From: Polytrichum commune
Taxonomy: Eukaryota; Streptophyta; Polytrichopsida; Polytrichales; Polytrichaceae
DNA length: 64,000 nt
Assembly (NCBI GenBank): GCA_950295325.1
Contig: OX485804.1
Location: 13,022,001-13,086,000, forward strand
Reading direction: 5' to 3'
Shown: positions 1 through 12,502 of the stretch, piece after piece
Numbering within the stretch: position 1 is the stretch's first letter
Layout of the letters: every line of letters starts with the position of its first letter
Notes under the pieces: generated by a model
Seen by the model: only the letters and a program-made list of their open reading frames with translations
Database searches by the model: none
What the model was told of the DNA's origin: nothing
Made by a program: the position numbers and the translations under genes

Positions 1-225
1 CTGACATCTATGAAAATATGTGTTTAGAATTCAAGCTTATGCTGATTCATTGAACTAAAATCTGGTCACTTTAAAAGATTCTTCCTGCAAGTCTTTTTCC
101 AGCAATAATGTGGATGTCATCTGCCTGGTTGGCAAGATTTGATGAGTTATTTTGGTGGGCACAGTATGAAGACTTGGAAGATGATAAATGGTTGAGCTGA
201 ATTAAATTTTCCTTGTGTTTTACAG
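1..225 (+). other. Intron of the ArfGAP gene
   Basis: No coding match is visible here. The stretch ends in a pyrimidine-rich tract and a TTTTACAG acceptor at 225, just before the first recognisable coding exon. The N-terminal start of the BAR domain must therefore lie upstream of the window. Confidence 0.6.
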
Positions 226-3200
226 CTCCAGGCCCTTGAGGAAAGTGCAGAAGCATTGAGGGATCGATGTCAACGTTTTGCCAAGGGTTGCCGCAAATAC
301 ACGTATACCTCTGAAATTTACTTGTGGCTTTTATCTTGTTGGTTGTGGTTCATTGGGCCGTAGTTAGTGAAATTGGATGTTGTGGCAAATTTATTGGGTG
401 ATATCCTATGAATTTCTTCTATTTTAAACGAACATAATTAACCAGGATGGGATATCAGGTATGCTTTGTTTTCTTGAAACTGTTAGCTGAGGATTGTAGT
501 GCTCTGTCTTACTTGTCCTGGTACTGCAGCGACGGGCTTGGAGAAGCATATGATGGTGACATTGCATTTGCAAGTGCTCTGGAGTCTTTTGGAGGGGGAC
601 ATGATGATCCCATCAGTGTTGCTGTTGGAGGTGTATTTTCTGCACTTTTGTAATCAACTAGGGTGAATAGTACTTTATCTGAGCATTTTGATGCACATTG
701 AGAAGTTTGAAGGTTGTTGAGTGATCTATGGTACTGGCCTTTATGGCTTGCTCATTATTTCTATTGCCTCAGCTTGTGTAATGTTGTTATTGTTGGATAC
801 CTTCTAGATTGTTGCTCCAGTTGTAAATCACGGGCTGGGGTCATGTGTTGATGCACAATGTGGGGGCGCTTTTTGTTCTTGTTGGGTCTTGTCTCTCCTG
901 TCTTTGTTTTCCACAGTAGCTTTATTTGGCTGTGAATATATCTATTTCTATTTGTAGTGAGGAACTTTACCAATATCTAAAGAAAAAGTCTTTCAGAAGG
1001 AGGAGCAGTCACATCATAGTATGCAAATTTGCAGTCATGAATGCAGTTGCCTTACTGGATAGTGTGCCTGTAATTTAATTTGTCTGGGATTTTAATTTTT
1101 GAGGCTCCAAACAGGGCCTGTGATGACCAAGTTTACAATTGCGCTACGAGAGATTGGGACATACAAAGAAGTCCTGCGCTCACAGGTACACATGATGTCT
1201 TGAAGATTTTCAGCACCTACTCCTTCTTTGAAATGTGTGTTGAACTCGTTGTTGGAAGATGTCCTAGACTGTGGGTTAGAAAATGCGGCAGACACAATGG
1301 TTTCTTTGTTGTGCTGTGTGGCAGTAGCATGACAATTTTTTGATGCTTGGGTGGTAAGTTATGACATATTTATGGTTGGCTCATGCAGGTGGAGCACATG
1401 CTCAATGATCGATTGACGCAGTTCGTGAGTATCGATCTTCAAGATGTCAAGGTGCGTCCCTTGTGAAGTTCTCCCCCATGCTGGCTGTTGAAGCCTTTCG
1501 AATGACGGATCCTTCACCAGTTGCTGACTTGGGTTTAGGCCACCCTTTAGTTGGTCACTGTGAATCAGGTCTAGGCCACCCAAAAGTTGGTCTTTAGTTG
1601 GTGTGAAGTTTGTAATGACCCACTGTATACTTTGGGGGTGACTGATGGCAGAATGTCAAGGTTGGTGAGGAGCTTCGGACTGAGGATATGGATGGGCTGA
1701 TTTCTATTTAGTACCTGTGATCATGGCGTCCATTTGCTTGATGCTGCAAAGACGAGCGCTTTGTCTCTCATGTCTGCCTAGGTTTCAGCATTTGATGAAT
1801 TTGTTGTTGTGATCACATTCCATAGCCGGCATCTGTAAAATCTTGAACATAACTGGACATAAAATACAATGAAAGGTTTTGCTGTCATGAACATCAGTGA
1901 TGTGTACACACTTACGGTAGATTGTTGACATTTTCAAGTTAGGAAAGGTTTCTCAAATAATCGATCTGTGCAATTGAAGCTGAATACAAGAGAAACATAT
2001 AGACCTGAAATGGATGGGTAGAACCTTCTTCTTAAAACATGCCTTTCTAAAATCTGAGTGTGGCTTCTTAGGAAAATTCCCTGAAGATGTTCAAATCTGT
2101 ATATAAAATTGGGGATGCAGTTTGTATTACTTGGATGGGAGTATAACCAATATTTAAACCTAGTCTGATAATAGGATCCTTGCTGTCGACTTCTTGTCCA
2201 ATTGTAGAATGTTGATGTGATAGCACATTATTATTTATTTCCCTCTATCCATAAATATGACCATCATTAATTTTAGGGATGGGTATAGTTTTTCCTATTT
2301 TTGATCACACCGATAAATGTCTATTCTCTCATTTGTGGTCCTGGTAAACCCACAAGGAAATAAGTTTCCCTGAGCTGCGGTTGCACTTTGCAACTAGCTT
2401 TCAACAAGTGCTAGATGGTTCGTACAAGTCCCCATCCTAAGGCTACGTATGGTTTATTATTTCTGTGAAGGAAGCTGAACTCAAAAAGTACTAGTCATGT
2501 TTAACTTTTAGACTAGCTTCAAAAAGAGTTCCCAGAAGACTGATGTGATATAAGAAGATAAGGGCTTAAATATTAAAGTTAGAGTCATTGGTTATCCACT
2601 GCTTGGTTCAGGTACATTTGGGCTTTAAATTATGCTTGTGTTAGTAGATGTTTTGATGTGATGATTTTGTGAATTATCCTGGTTGTCCTTGTAAGAACTT
2701 CTTCTGGAAGATATATTATTCTGGTTAATTTACTTTCCAGTCTATCTTTACGTGTGTAATTAGTCTTCTTTTGCAAGGATGAGGCGGGAAGCATTATCTT
2801 GTCTCCTTTTGACAAATTTTCAGTATTGAGGTGTATTCATTGATTTTGGTTTTATATGCACCACCGTTTGTTGAACTTGTTTGTTAGTGGAAAAGTGATT
2901 TACGTTGTTGTACATGGATTGTGTTCGAGCTATGTGAATCTTAGTGGGGAGCCTGCTTATTTTTGCCAGTTATGCTGTGCTTGCTCTACATTTGTTTCTA
3001 CAGCTGCACACCATGGGCTATTCTTGTTGATTGCCATTTGGGTTTACAGCTGTTGATTGCTGAGAATGTTGAACTCAATTAACCTGTTTGTATCATATTG
3101 TGCTTTTTGGTCCGATTTAGAAGGTCATTCTGGTTTTGGTTTGTGGCTTCTTTTATGTCTTCGGCGTCAATGGGTATTGATTTTCTTGCGAACCCGCTGT

Positions 3201-6200
3201 CCAACTTTGAGTCTTGATGCTTCCTACTGTGGTTGTTATACATTGAGAAGCGTTATATTTCTCCAAGTGACATTGATTGGTTTAATGGGAGTTGTTCGGC
3301 AGGTTGATAGCCATGCATGATGTAGTTTCCAGTCCATTCCTGTGTCTCTATGTCAATTTTGCATGTTCCACTTGGTGGGATTGTGTTGATTTTGTCGTTG
3401 TGGAAATTTTATTTCTTCACATTAGAGGTCATTTATCAAGCTGACATTGATTACAGGTAGAAACAGTTTGCTGTACTCTTATAGCGTGACTGGTGTATGT
3501 ATGCAGGAAGTGCGCAAACGGTTTGACAAGTCTAGCTTACATTATGATCAGGTTAGAACGGGACACCTCTCCCCATTCCCAGTTCGTTGTTTTTCACAAT
3601 TTGCACAAGTTTAGGTAATCTTCAAGGTACAATGTAGTTTTTTTTTTGCAGCGCAATGTCCTTTCAAGTTCCTTGAGTTACAACAGTTGACTTCATGGAG
3701 GCTAATCAGAAAAAAGTAGCCATTTCACAAGTCTGTGAGTCAGGCCATAATTGTGTACTCAAAGCAGGTTCGGGAAAAGTTTTTGTCTCTCAAAAAAGAT
3801 GCAAAGGTGGAGGTGGTTGCTGAGTTTGAGGAGGTATGTGTGAAAAAAGTCATTTGTGCATTATGAAACTCAGTTACATTGCTGGATTATTGACTTAATT
3901 GGTTGTCAAGTTTCTTTATGTTGCACATTGATATAGCTGTTTGAAGCACAGTTGGAAACTATGGACACTCATGTCAGGCACTTTGCTATCTGCTCGCTAC
4001 AATGAGTGCTTTTGTGGTAGTCTTCTCAATGAGTCCTCAGCATTATTATTATTACTAAAATAATATAATCCAGAATCACATTTGATCTATACTTTAATAT
4101 TGCTTCCTTCTGCTTGTTTTAGACAAGTGCTTGCTTCAGATCTCTTTATTAGCTATCTCAGTTGATTCTTATTTTGTTGTTTACTGATTAATTATCTGTA
4201 AGTGTTGTCTGTAACTTGATGCTTTGAGGATATTTAATATTTTAAAATCTGGAATATTTTTTATTGGTCTCAGGATTTAAGGAATGCAAAGTCTCAGTTT
4301 GAGCAAGCTCGATTCAATCTGGTATTTGATCTCAACTTGGCCACATTTTTTTACCATGAAATTTTAATAAAATAGGATATCGTAAGATAGTATCTTCTGA
4401 ATCAAATCATGTCATCAATGGAGGGTTGTAACTTCTAGTCCTACTGTTTGCAACAATAGTAATTTCTGAGGTTCAAGGGTTTTGATAACAATCATTCTTT
4501 ACACAGTAGTTGTTTGTAAACAACTGCTGTCCATGCATTGATCAACTCATTTTGACTTTACGATAGCACTAATTTTTGCAGATGACAGCACTTTCTAACA
4601 TAGAGGCTAAGAAAAAGTTTGAGTTCCTTGAAGCTGTCAGCGGCTCAATGGATGCTCATCTTCGCTACTTCAAGCAGGTAAATATCTGGTTATTGCACGG
4701 ATCTAGTGGCACTTAAACAGCTCCCCTAGCTCCTAAATCTCTCACTGTGTTTCCCACTTATATTGCAAAGGTTTCCAAAGCCATATCAGCTTTCTATGAA
4801 GTTGGTTATGTTATGAAATTGGTGAGAGAGTCACTTAGACTTTGAATACATTCCCAATGTGTGAAGTTGTGTGAGCTCCATATTAATTACTCTAGAAGCA
4901 CTTGAACTCAGTATGTTTTGGTGACATATTTTTTAATTTAAAATTTACTATGTGCTGCAGGGTTATGAATTGCTGCATCAGATGGAACCTTATATTCACC
5001 AGGTAATTCACCAGGGAACTTTCAATATGGACAATTGTTGTATTACATCTCAGGGTCTGATCTGTTTGCAAGTGATGATCTACTTCCTCTTGGAGGGGAA
5101 CGAAAGTTCACACTTCCAAGTCATGGTGTTTGTGTTTCTAATGTGCAATTTGCATTCAAGTATGTCCGATATGATCTATTTAGAATCTGTAGAGATGTTC
5201 CCTTCAGACACGTCCATTGCAGTGGGTTCTCTCATATGTTTATGTACAGATCAAAAAAGTCCAACTTTACCCAACTCATGTTCCTAGAAATTTTACTGGC
5301 ATGCTGCAGGTGCTAACCTATGCACAACAATCAAGGGAAAGAGCAAACTATGAGCAGGCAGCACTTGCAGACCGCATGCAGGAATATCGACGTCAAATGG
5401 AGAGAGAAAATCAACGCTCCTTCAGTGATTTAGAAGCATCTTCTGCTGGAGATGGAATTCAAGCTGTTGGTCGCAGTTCACATAAAATGATAGAGGCTGT
5501 TATGCAGTCCACACCAAGGGGGAAGGTAGCACTCGTGGTCTCTGCAGTTACGCACACTCAGAATTTTTTTTCTGGTTTATTCTGGCTGTAAGAATAACTT
5601 GCAGTTTCTTTGGTTTTCTTTTTGCAGATACAAACCATCAAACAGGGATATCTCTTGAAGCGCTCCTCGAATTTACGAGGGGATTGGAAAAGAAGGTTTT
5701 TTGTGCTGGATAGTAGAGGAATGTTGTATTATTATCGAAAACAATGGGGTAAACCTACAGTAAGTGTGACACAATTATCTCTACAATTAACCTTGCTTTC
5801 ATTGTTGAAAAATTTAAAATTTCCATCCTTTTTGCATCCTTGCAGAGACTGCTCTCATTTTTGTTCATCACTTATTCTCATCTTATTATATATTGATAGT
5901 CCTGCTTTGGTGAACTGACAGGATGACAAGACCATTGCCCACCACACAGTGAACCTGCTTACATCTACTATCAAGATTGATGCAGAACAATCAGACCTTC
6001 GTTTTTGCTTCCGTATTATATCTCCATCCAAAAACTACACCCTCCAGGTTCATCTCCTTGCTTTAACCTGTATGCCTGATGCTCCAGAACATTATCTTAA
6101 CCTGGATGATTGGAGTTCATCTCTGTTGGTGTGTTGTCTTGCAGGCTGAGAATGCAATTGACAGAATGGACTGGATGGATAAAATCACTGGAGTAATTGC

Positions 6201-8663
6201 ATCCCTGTTGAACAATCAAGTTCCAGAGCAGGTAGCTTTTGGCAATTTGTTATACTGTTGTGGTAGTTTAAATGCATGTGGCAATTTAGGCTGGGACCTG
6301 TTATGACTTATGACCATGATGAGCCAGAGACAATGGATCATTTGCACAAAAGTTGAATGAGTGGGTCACTTGTGGCAGAGACCATATCGGAGTCCAATGA
6401 GTGGGGGTCACCAACGTACAGCCAGTGGTAGCAGTATGATGAGTGCAGCATCTTCAGATTATGAATGTGGAGAGGATACAGCATCATCAAGAGCTTATCC
6501 AAGTGGTTCACGGCGGGACCAATTCTCTGGAAGAGGCATGAAAGGTCAGGCTGATTATGAGCAGCAGGAGAAGCCTCTTGATGTTCTGCGGCGAGTACCT
6601 GGGAATGATGTTTGTGCTGATTGTGGTGCTGCTGATCCTGACTGGGCCTCATTGAATCTTGGAATTCTGCTCTGCATTGAGTGCTCAGGAGTGCACAGAA
6701 ATCTCAGCGTTCAAATCTCAAAGGTATGCAGCAGGTCATGAAATCGATCACAGTTATTAAAGATGTTCAGATTAAGTTTAGTTCTGGTCCTTAAATGCAT
6801 AAGGTTTGCGAAGCCTCTCTCCTCTGTAGAGCCTATATTACTAGCCGGCTATTAGCTGTTGGAGAGGATCCCTGTTTCTGTCAAATACAGCTTTCCCTCT
6901 AGTACTGCAGGTATACTTTGGGAAACCAGATCCATGGAAATACCTGATTGTATTTGACAGTGTTGATTTTTAAAGATTTCATATGCTGGCTTAATCTGCA
7001 GGTCCGATCATTGACACTCGATGTCAGAGTGTGGGAGCCCTCTGTTATTAGCTATTTTCAAACGGTTGGAAATGCATATGCCAACACAATATGGGAAGAA
7101 CAATTAACAGCTGATGGCAGATCCTTGGATGAGTCAAGGTGTGCCAAAACTATTCATTGGTTATTTTTCATCTCTTTACCTGTCCTTTTGCATTTTAGCA
7201 AATCAAACTCATTGTGTGAGGTATTTTTGCAGAGGTTCAAACAACGATAGGAATGGGCCTGTTGCTGATGCTGTAAGAGTGAAACCAAATCCCAGAGACT
7301 CAATACCAGTCAAGGAAAAATTTATCCAGGCAAAGGTTTGTGCTATACATAATGAGATTTATTGTGGGACTGTAAGGGTGCACCACTCATGGCATTTTGA
7401 GCTCTTTGGGAGTTGGATAGTCATTGGTTGTGAATGATAAGAATGAGATTCCTGAACATTTTCTCAGCACATGTTTGTTATGGCTGCTCTTCCTTGTTTC
7501 TTTGGTGCCTCTCTTTTATACTTTGGTCTTCTTCAAAGGTGCCAGGAGTCCAATACTCTGGTTGAACAACCTTAGCATTGACATATGTGCTGTCACCTCC
7601 CTGACCTGTTGGGACTAAAAATAACTGTGAATTCTATGTGGTTGCACACTTCCTGATCCTAGCATTCTATCTTTTGGTTTGTGCAGTATGTTGAGCGGAG
7701 ATTTATACAAAAGCTCAAGGTGGATTCACGAGGTCCATCTGCTGCAAGACAAATTTGGGATGCTGTTACAACGAATAAGGTTCAGGTTGTACTCCGTCTG
7801 TTAATTACAGGTGATGCAAATGCCAACACAACCTTTGAACAAGCAATGGTGGCTTCAGAGCCATCTTCTCGATCACCACTTGCAAGTCTTGCTGGAGCAC
7901 TTTCACGCAGGGGCAGTGGCTCTCAAAGCACACGCAGCAGTTGGAGTGGACCCCTGCTTCCATCTTTACAAGGGGTGTCTGAATCCCGGTCTGCTGTATC
8001 AAGCCCAGGACGAGGGCATGAGCCAACTGGAAGCCCAAGTACAAGTGATGCATCTGGGGCCACTGTAAAAGATCTGCAGGGGTGCACGTTATTACACATT
8101 GCCTGCCAAATTGGGGAACTGAACCTGATTGAGCTCCTTCTTCAGCATGGGGCACAAGTCAATTCCACTGATTCTCTTGGTCGCACACCTCTTCACCACT
8201 CTATTTTACTTGGAAAAAACTCTTGTGCCAAACTGCTGCTTACCAGGTACTTTCACATTTTAAGAGTACAGCTCATCCTGTTTGGGTGTCCATTTGTACA
8301 GTAACTATTGTTAAAATCATGTTCATAAAAACTACCATACTATTCTCCCTGTAAATAGATTAGCTATGATCTCATACAAAGACCTGAATCCTTCACATTG
8401 TGCATGTTTATGAATACCCCTGAGTGCCCCTTACAGACACTGAAAACCCTACAATCTACTTACTGAAGTAGTGGCATTAGCAGTGGTGTCACAACCTTCC
8501 AACCTCTTGTGCTAATCATTTTAATTTTAATGTTTTGATGTGCAGAGGTTCAAATCCAGGGGCTGTAGACAATGTAGGGAAAACCCCATTGGAGAGTGCA
8601 GTGGAGAAGGGAGCGATCACTGACGAAGAACTCTTGATATTGCTCTCCGAATCGTCCCGATGA
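226..8663 (+). CDS. AGD: ArfGAP with BAR, PH, ArfGAP and ankyrin domains (AGD1-4 / VAN3 class), 5'-partial
   Basis: Eighteen exons splice into 810 residues with no phase breaks: 226-302, 530-630, 1115-1185, 1389-1451, 3507-3551, 3768-3833, 4274-4321, 4582-4677, 4961-5002, 5310-5525, 5628-5759, 5922-6047, 6145-6231, 6379-6723, 7002-7138, 7233-7335, 7687-8246, 8546-8663. In window numbering, residues 1-275 are the BAR domain, 276-390 the PH domain ([21 protein letters not shown]), about 460-580 the ArfGAP domain with a CxxC-x16-CxxC zinc finger and the catalytic Arg of GVHR, and about 713 to the end ankyrin repeats. The family stimulates GTP hydrolysis on ARF GTPases at membranes; plant VAN3/SFC acts in vesicle traffic needed for vein patterning. 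Two oddities stand out. The motif usually reading NLGVHISK is NLSVQISK here. The PH-domain loop after the YYYRKQ strand is about 30 residues shorter than in Arabidopsis as I remember it, and the 162-bp intron there shows no missing exon. A 2-kb intron (1452-3506) interrupts the BAR region. The stop codon is at 8661. Confidence 0.95.
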
Positions 8664-11600
8664 TGTCATATTGTAGCTTGTGCATCTTCTTGTGCTTTGG
8701 ATTTCACGACATTGTGGCAGATTTTTCCAGTTCCAGAGTTGGTTTCGTGTATAGATAGATTGTGCAGTCCTTGTGTAGCAAGTAGATGTATCCTTGTGTA
8801 GCTTAGAGAACCATAGAGTTTTGTATGTAGGATTCAAAAAGTAGAGATATGTAGAGATATACAGCGTCCATAACCTGCCTGCTGGTTCGATATGGGCTTT
8901 GGTCACCACCTATGTTCTGAGGCTCTGTTTATGGTTTCTAAATGACAATTTTCTCAAGGGCCAATCATGTCCAGCTTCAACATTTTGTGTGCTGAATGTT
9001 GATACTGTGTAATATTCGTTGCCACTGAGAACTTTTAAAGGTTTTCTTGTACAGCACACTGTTTGTTGAGTCCCCCTTGTTAATCGAAACTTTATTTATT
9101 AGTCCCTCACGTCCATGTCAAAAAGATTAGCAAAAGGAAAAACCACAAAAGAATAAAAAAGAATATGAGAGATCCACATGATGACAAAAGCAATGTATTT
9201 GCTAACCATATGCCTCAAATCTAAAGGAGAAGTTTTCTTGAAGAATTGCTCGTGTACTTCTGTGTACACAACCGCCTTTCATTTCTCAAGCATCTAATCT
9301 GAGTAATGTGTTGACTAACCTACTTAATTGGGAGTCATTTCCCCTACAAACTACAAGTAACTATAATCACATGTTGGTTCAAATTCACATGTAAAGGGCG
9401 CTTCTTTCCTGTAGTTGACATGGTTAAGTGAATCAACAAGCAATAGGAGCTTCCTTTTTTCTCTGCTATTAGTGCCTCACAAAAAAGAAACACATACATC
9501 TAACCTTAGGGTCTCAACTTATGACAGGTATTTAATGACCTCTTCCCCTTTCCTTATTAATCTTTGCATACATGTTCCAATAAACCTAAGATATAGCATG
9601 TCAAAGTAATTTGATTTATGGATCTTTTTTTTGGGCCATGTGTTGTTTCCTTATAGGTTTTCCACATGGAAGTTGTGTTTTGGCTCTCAAATTGTTGAGT
9701 TGGATAGCTTATCATATGTGACCTATACATGCATGAGTTTGGCTCATGCTGTATTGCCACATGGCACATGTACATATTATGAGTTACAGAGTGAAAGATA
9801 TGCGGGCACCTGATGTGTAGTTGGTTTAAGCAAGTTTGCAGTGTGGTTTGTGTGTTACCTTCACAAGCCTCCTTACTACTCTTCCAGCTTGGCATGTGCA
9901 TGTGACACTTGTGCTCCACATGTGCACCGTGACAGAAGTTTGGCTGTCAAACAAAAGGGTGGGTGGGTCAATAGGTTGGTAGGTAGGTTGGCACATGTCG
10001 CTTGTACAAACTGCTGCATGTTGCTTGCTTCACCAAGCACTGCACTCAATGTTTAAGAGGTATTATCACATTTGTGGATTCTGCTATGGAGGACTTCAAC
10101 AAGAAGAGGTCAAGTCTATTGTGTTCTTGGAGATCACATGAAGTGTGAATGTCAATATTTTGGTGCCCCAAGAAATCCTACTATTGATTATTTTTCTTAA
10201 TATTTTTTCAGTTTATTTTCCGTTTCTAAAATCAAAATTCAAATTCCGACAATTTTGTTCACTACTCCATTATTTCCAAGAATCATACTTCAATATAATT
10301 GGATATTTGTGTAGACTACCAAGATTAAATAATAATTTTTTTGTGCATATATGTGCATTGAAGCAAATTTCCATGCAAGTTGCAATTATTCCTAGTAATT
10401 GATACTTATTTGAGAATCTTTGAGTTAAGATGCTTTAGATACAAATAAGTGGGAAAAATTTAGTCTCTCATTTGAATCGGACACCTATATTTGAGTGTTG
10501 TAGCTAACAATGGACACCAAAGAAATGTATCTAAAAGAGATTAGACTACGCCTTAAGTATGTGCTCCAAATTTGTTAATTATCCTTAGTTTAAAAGTCAA
10601 CATTATAATTGGGGGAGGCATATACGATGAGAATGAACTATTTTATAATACTCATGACAAATTGTATACTCACTTGCACTAGTTAAAGTGTGCTCCATGG
10701 ACATTTATAGTCAAAATAACATCTAGGGGTGCAAAATGCAATGCAAAGTTTGACATGCATTGTGTCGCTTTTGTGATGTGATTGATTTTCAATTTCATAT
10801 GTGCCTGGAAAGTTGACAGTTTATTGAAGGTTGGGAATCACGTGTGTGAAAGACCACCAAATAAAGGCCCAAATGTATCATGATTTTAGCCTTGATTCAA
10901 CCAATATGTGCTGATTGATGGCTTGAATATACCTACATGTATTTATGACATGATTTTGGCAACATTCAAACAATGCTCTAGAATACACATACAAGATTGA
11001 ATTCATATGAGATCAAATAAGACCTTTATTACACATACAATTCATTTCATTTGTCATTGACAAAGTTATTGAAGGATTTTCATCCACAAGATTTAAAACA
11101 TATATCATTGATCTTACAAAATACTTCATTGAAGCTAGTGCAACAATAGCATCTAGATCTAAACCCTAAGCTTCAAACTTTGGAAGTCCCAAAACAGAAC
11201 CCTCCTAAGATTCAAGGGTGACCCAAGAAATTACAACTGTAACATAAGATACAACTGAAATGTGCAAGAAACATTTGATATTTGCAATACATGTTCATTA
11301 AAAAGATTGGAGCATAGTGAAACATAGTGGTGAGTTGCGGAAATCAACATGATCATATCCAACACACGATTTCTCCTCTTGCCTCCAATAACTTCACCTA
11401 ATCATGTTCCTTATTCAAAAACTTAAACAATTATAAATATTTTCTCTAAACATGAGCATAGTTTGAACATAAAAAATTACAGACATTGTCACTAGTGATC
11501 AAAACTTTGAAAACTCATAGTTTAGTCATAAAATGCACAAAAACTACATGCTAAACCCTTCTTAATAACCAACAAGACCCCCCCCAAAAGTAAGGTAATC

Positions 11601-11927
11601 TAATGTTAATATGTTTATGGTAATATTCATTGCAAGTGATTATATGCAAATCTCCTTCGCCAAACTTGTCACCAACAACTTATTCATGATGATGAGTCAT
11701 TGGCATGATAGGTTATGCAAAAATTATGAGCCTCTTGGTCCAGCACAATATGTATGGCAAGCTTGCTTCTTCTCTTGCCGCTTTAAGTCATTATTGCTAG
11801 CAACATATTCAGGACCACTGTAATAATCGACAGTATTTCATCCTCCATTCGAAGGTCCAGCCAACATCTCTTGAAGTTTTTCTTGATTGTCGTCACCAAA
11901 CATTCATGTTAAATCTCAATAACATGG
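8664..11927. other. ArfGAP 3' flank and intergenic DNA
   Basis: The first few hundred bases are probably the 3' UTR. The rest is A/T-rich with no supportable gene; open frames are short and lack codon structure or recognisable motifs. The segment 11021-11092 resembles 47883-47953, so part of this is dispersed repeat. The phrase GGACACCTATATTTGAGTG occurs at about 10479 and again at about 12798. Confidence 0.5.
11021..11092. repeat. Dispersed repeat fragment, copy A
   Basis: This shares CTTTATTACA, AAAGTTATTGA and GGATTTT in the same order and spacing with 47883-47953. Similarity fades on both sides, so the full element and its class are unclear. Confidence 0.45.
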
Positions 11928-11971
11928 ATTTAGGGTTTAGGGTTTAGGGTTTAAGGGTTTAGGGGTTTAGG
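11928..11971 (+). repeat. Interstitial telomere-like array (TTTAGGG)n
   Basis: About six plant-type telomere units lie head to tail; the last ones carry extra A or G bases. The array ends about 20 bp before the left TSD of the MITE at 11995. Shorter telobox-like runs occur at about 26072, 31570, 42955, 43170, 43317 and 52363. Confidence 0.85.
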
Positions 11972-11994
11972 AAGCATAAGACAAGTGGGCCTAA

Positions 11995-12502
11995 GGGCTG
12001 TTGTACACCTGGAGGCCGAGCCAATTCGTTGTGTAAGAGGCTTTATATCCTCGCTTGTGATTGGTCAAAAGGCTAAAATCAGTCCCGACCCCTTTACATC
12101 TAGAGGCCGGACCGATTTGGTCGTATGAAATTTTTAATCAAAAAATGCATGGTTTGACATGGTCCGAGCTCGTTGAATTGGGTGCACCCAAATTGGAGGG
12201 CCAATGTCAAATTCCAATATTTTATATATTTTTCAATAAAATATGATATTTTTTCTTCAACAAATTGGATGTGTTGGATTATGTGGAAACTTGAACGGCT
12301 CTATGCTAGATTATGCTAGATCCGTTGGACTCTGCTAGATTTATTGAATTGGCCTTGCTTCTTGACCCTCAGGCCTCTACATATGGGAAAATTGGCCCCC
12401 GTTATAATCTTATTGTAATGTGTAGTTGAGGCCGGCCTCCAACCCAAAAAGGGGCTGAAATTTTAAGGGGAATTGGCCCGGCCTCTAGGTGTAAAGCGGC
12501 CC
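11995..12502. mobile_element. Tourist-like (PIF/Harbinger) MITE, 508 bp, TAA target duplication
   Basis: The left end begins GGGCTGTTGTACACCTGGAG. The right end, reverse-complemented, begins GGGCCGCTTTACACCTAGAG. The inverted match runs about 35 bp into a shared GGCCG.GCCAATT block. Both ends are flanked by TAA (11992-11994 and 12503-12505), the 3-bp duplication typical of PIF/Harbinger. A third TIR-like segment near 12085 suggests a nested copy. No transposase is encoded. Confidence 0.75.

Noticed and set aside
7805-8155. 116-codon frame antisense to ArfGAP exon 17
   Set aside because: Lies wholly opposite a conserved coding exon; a shadow frame.
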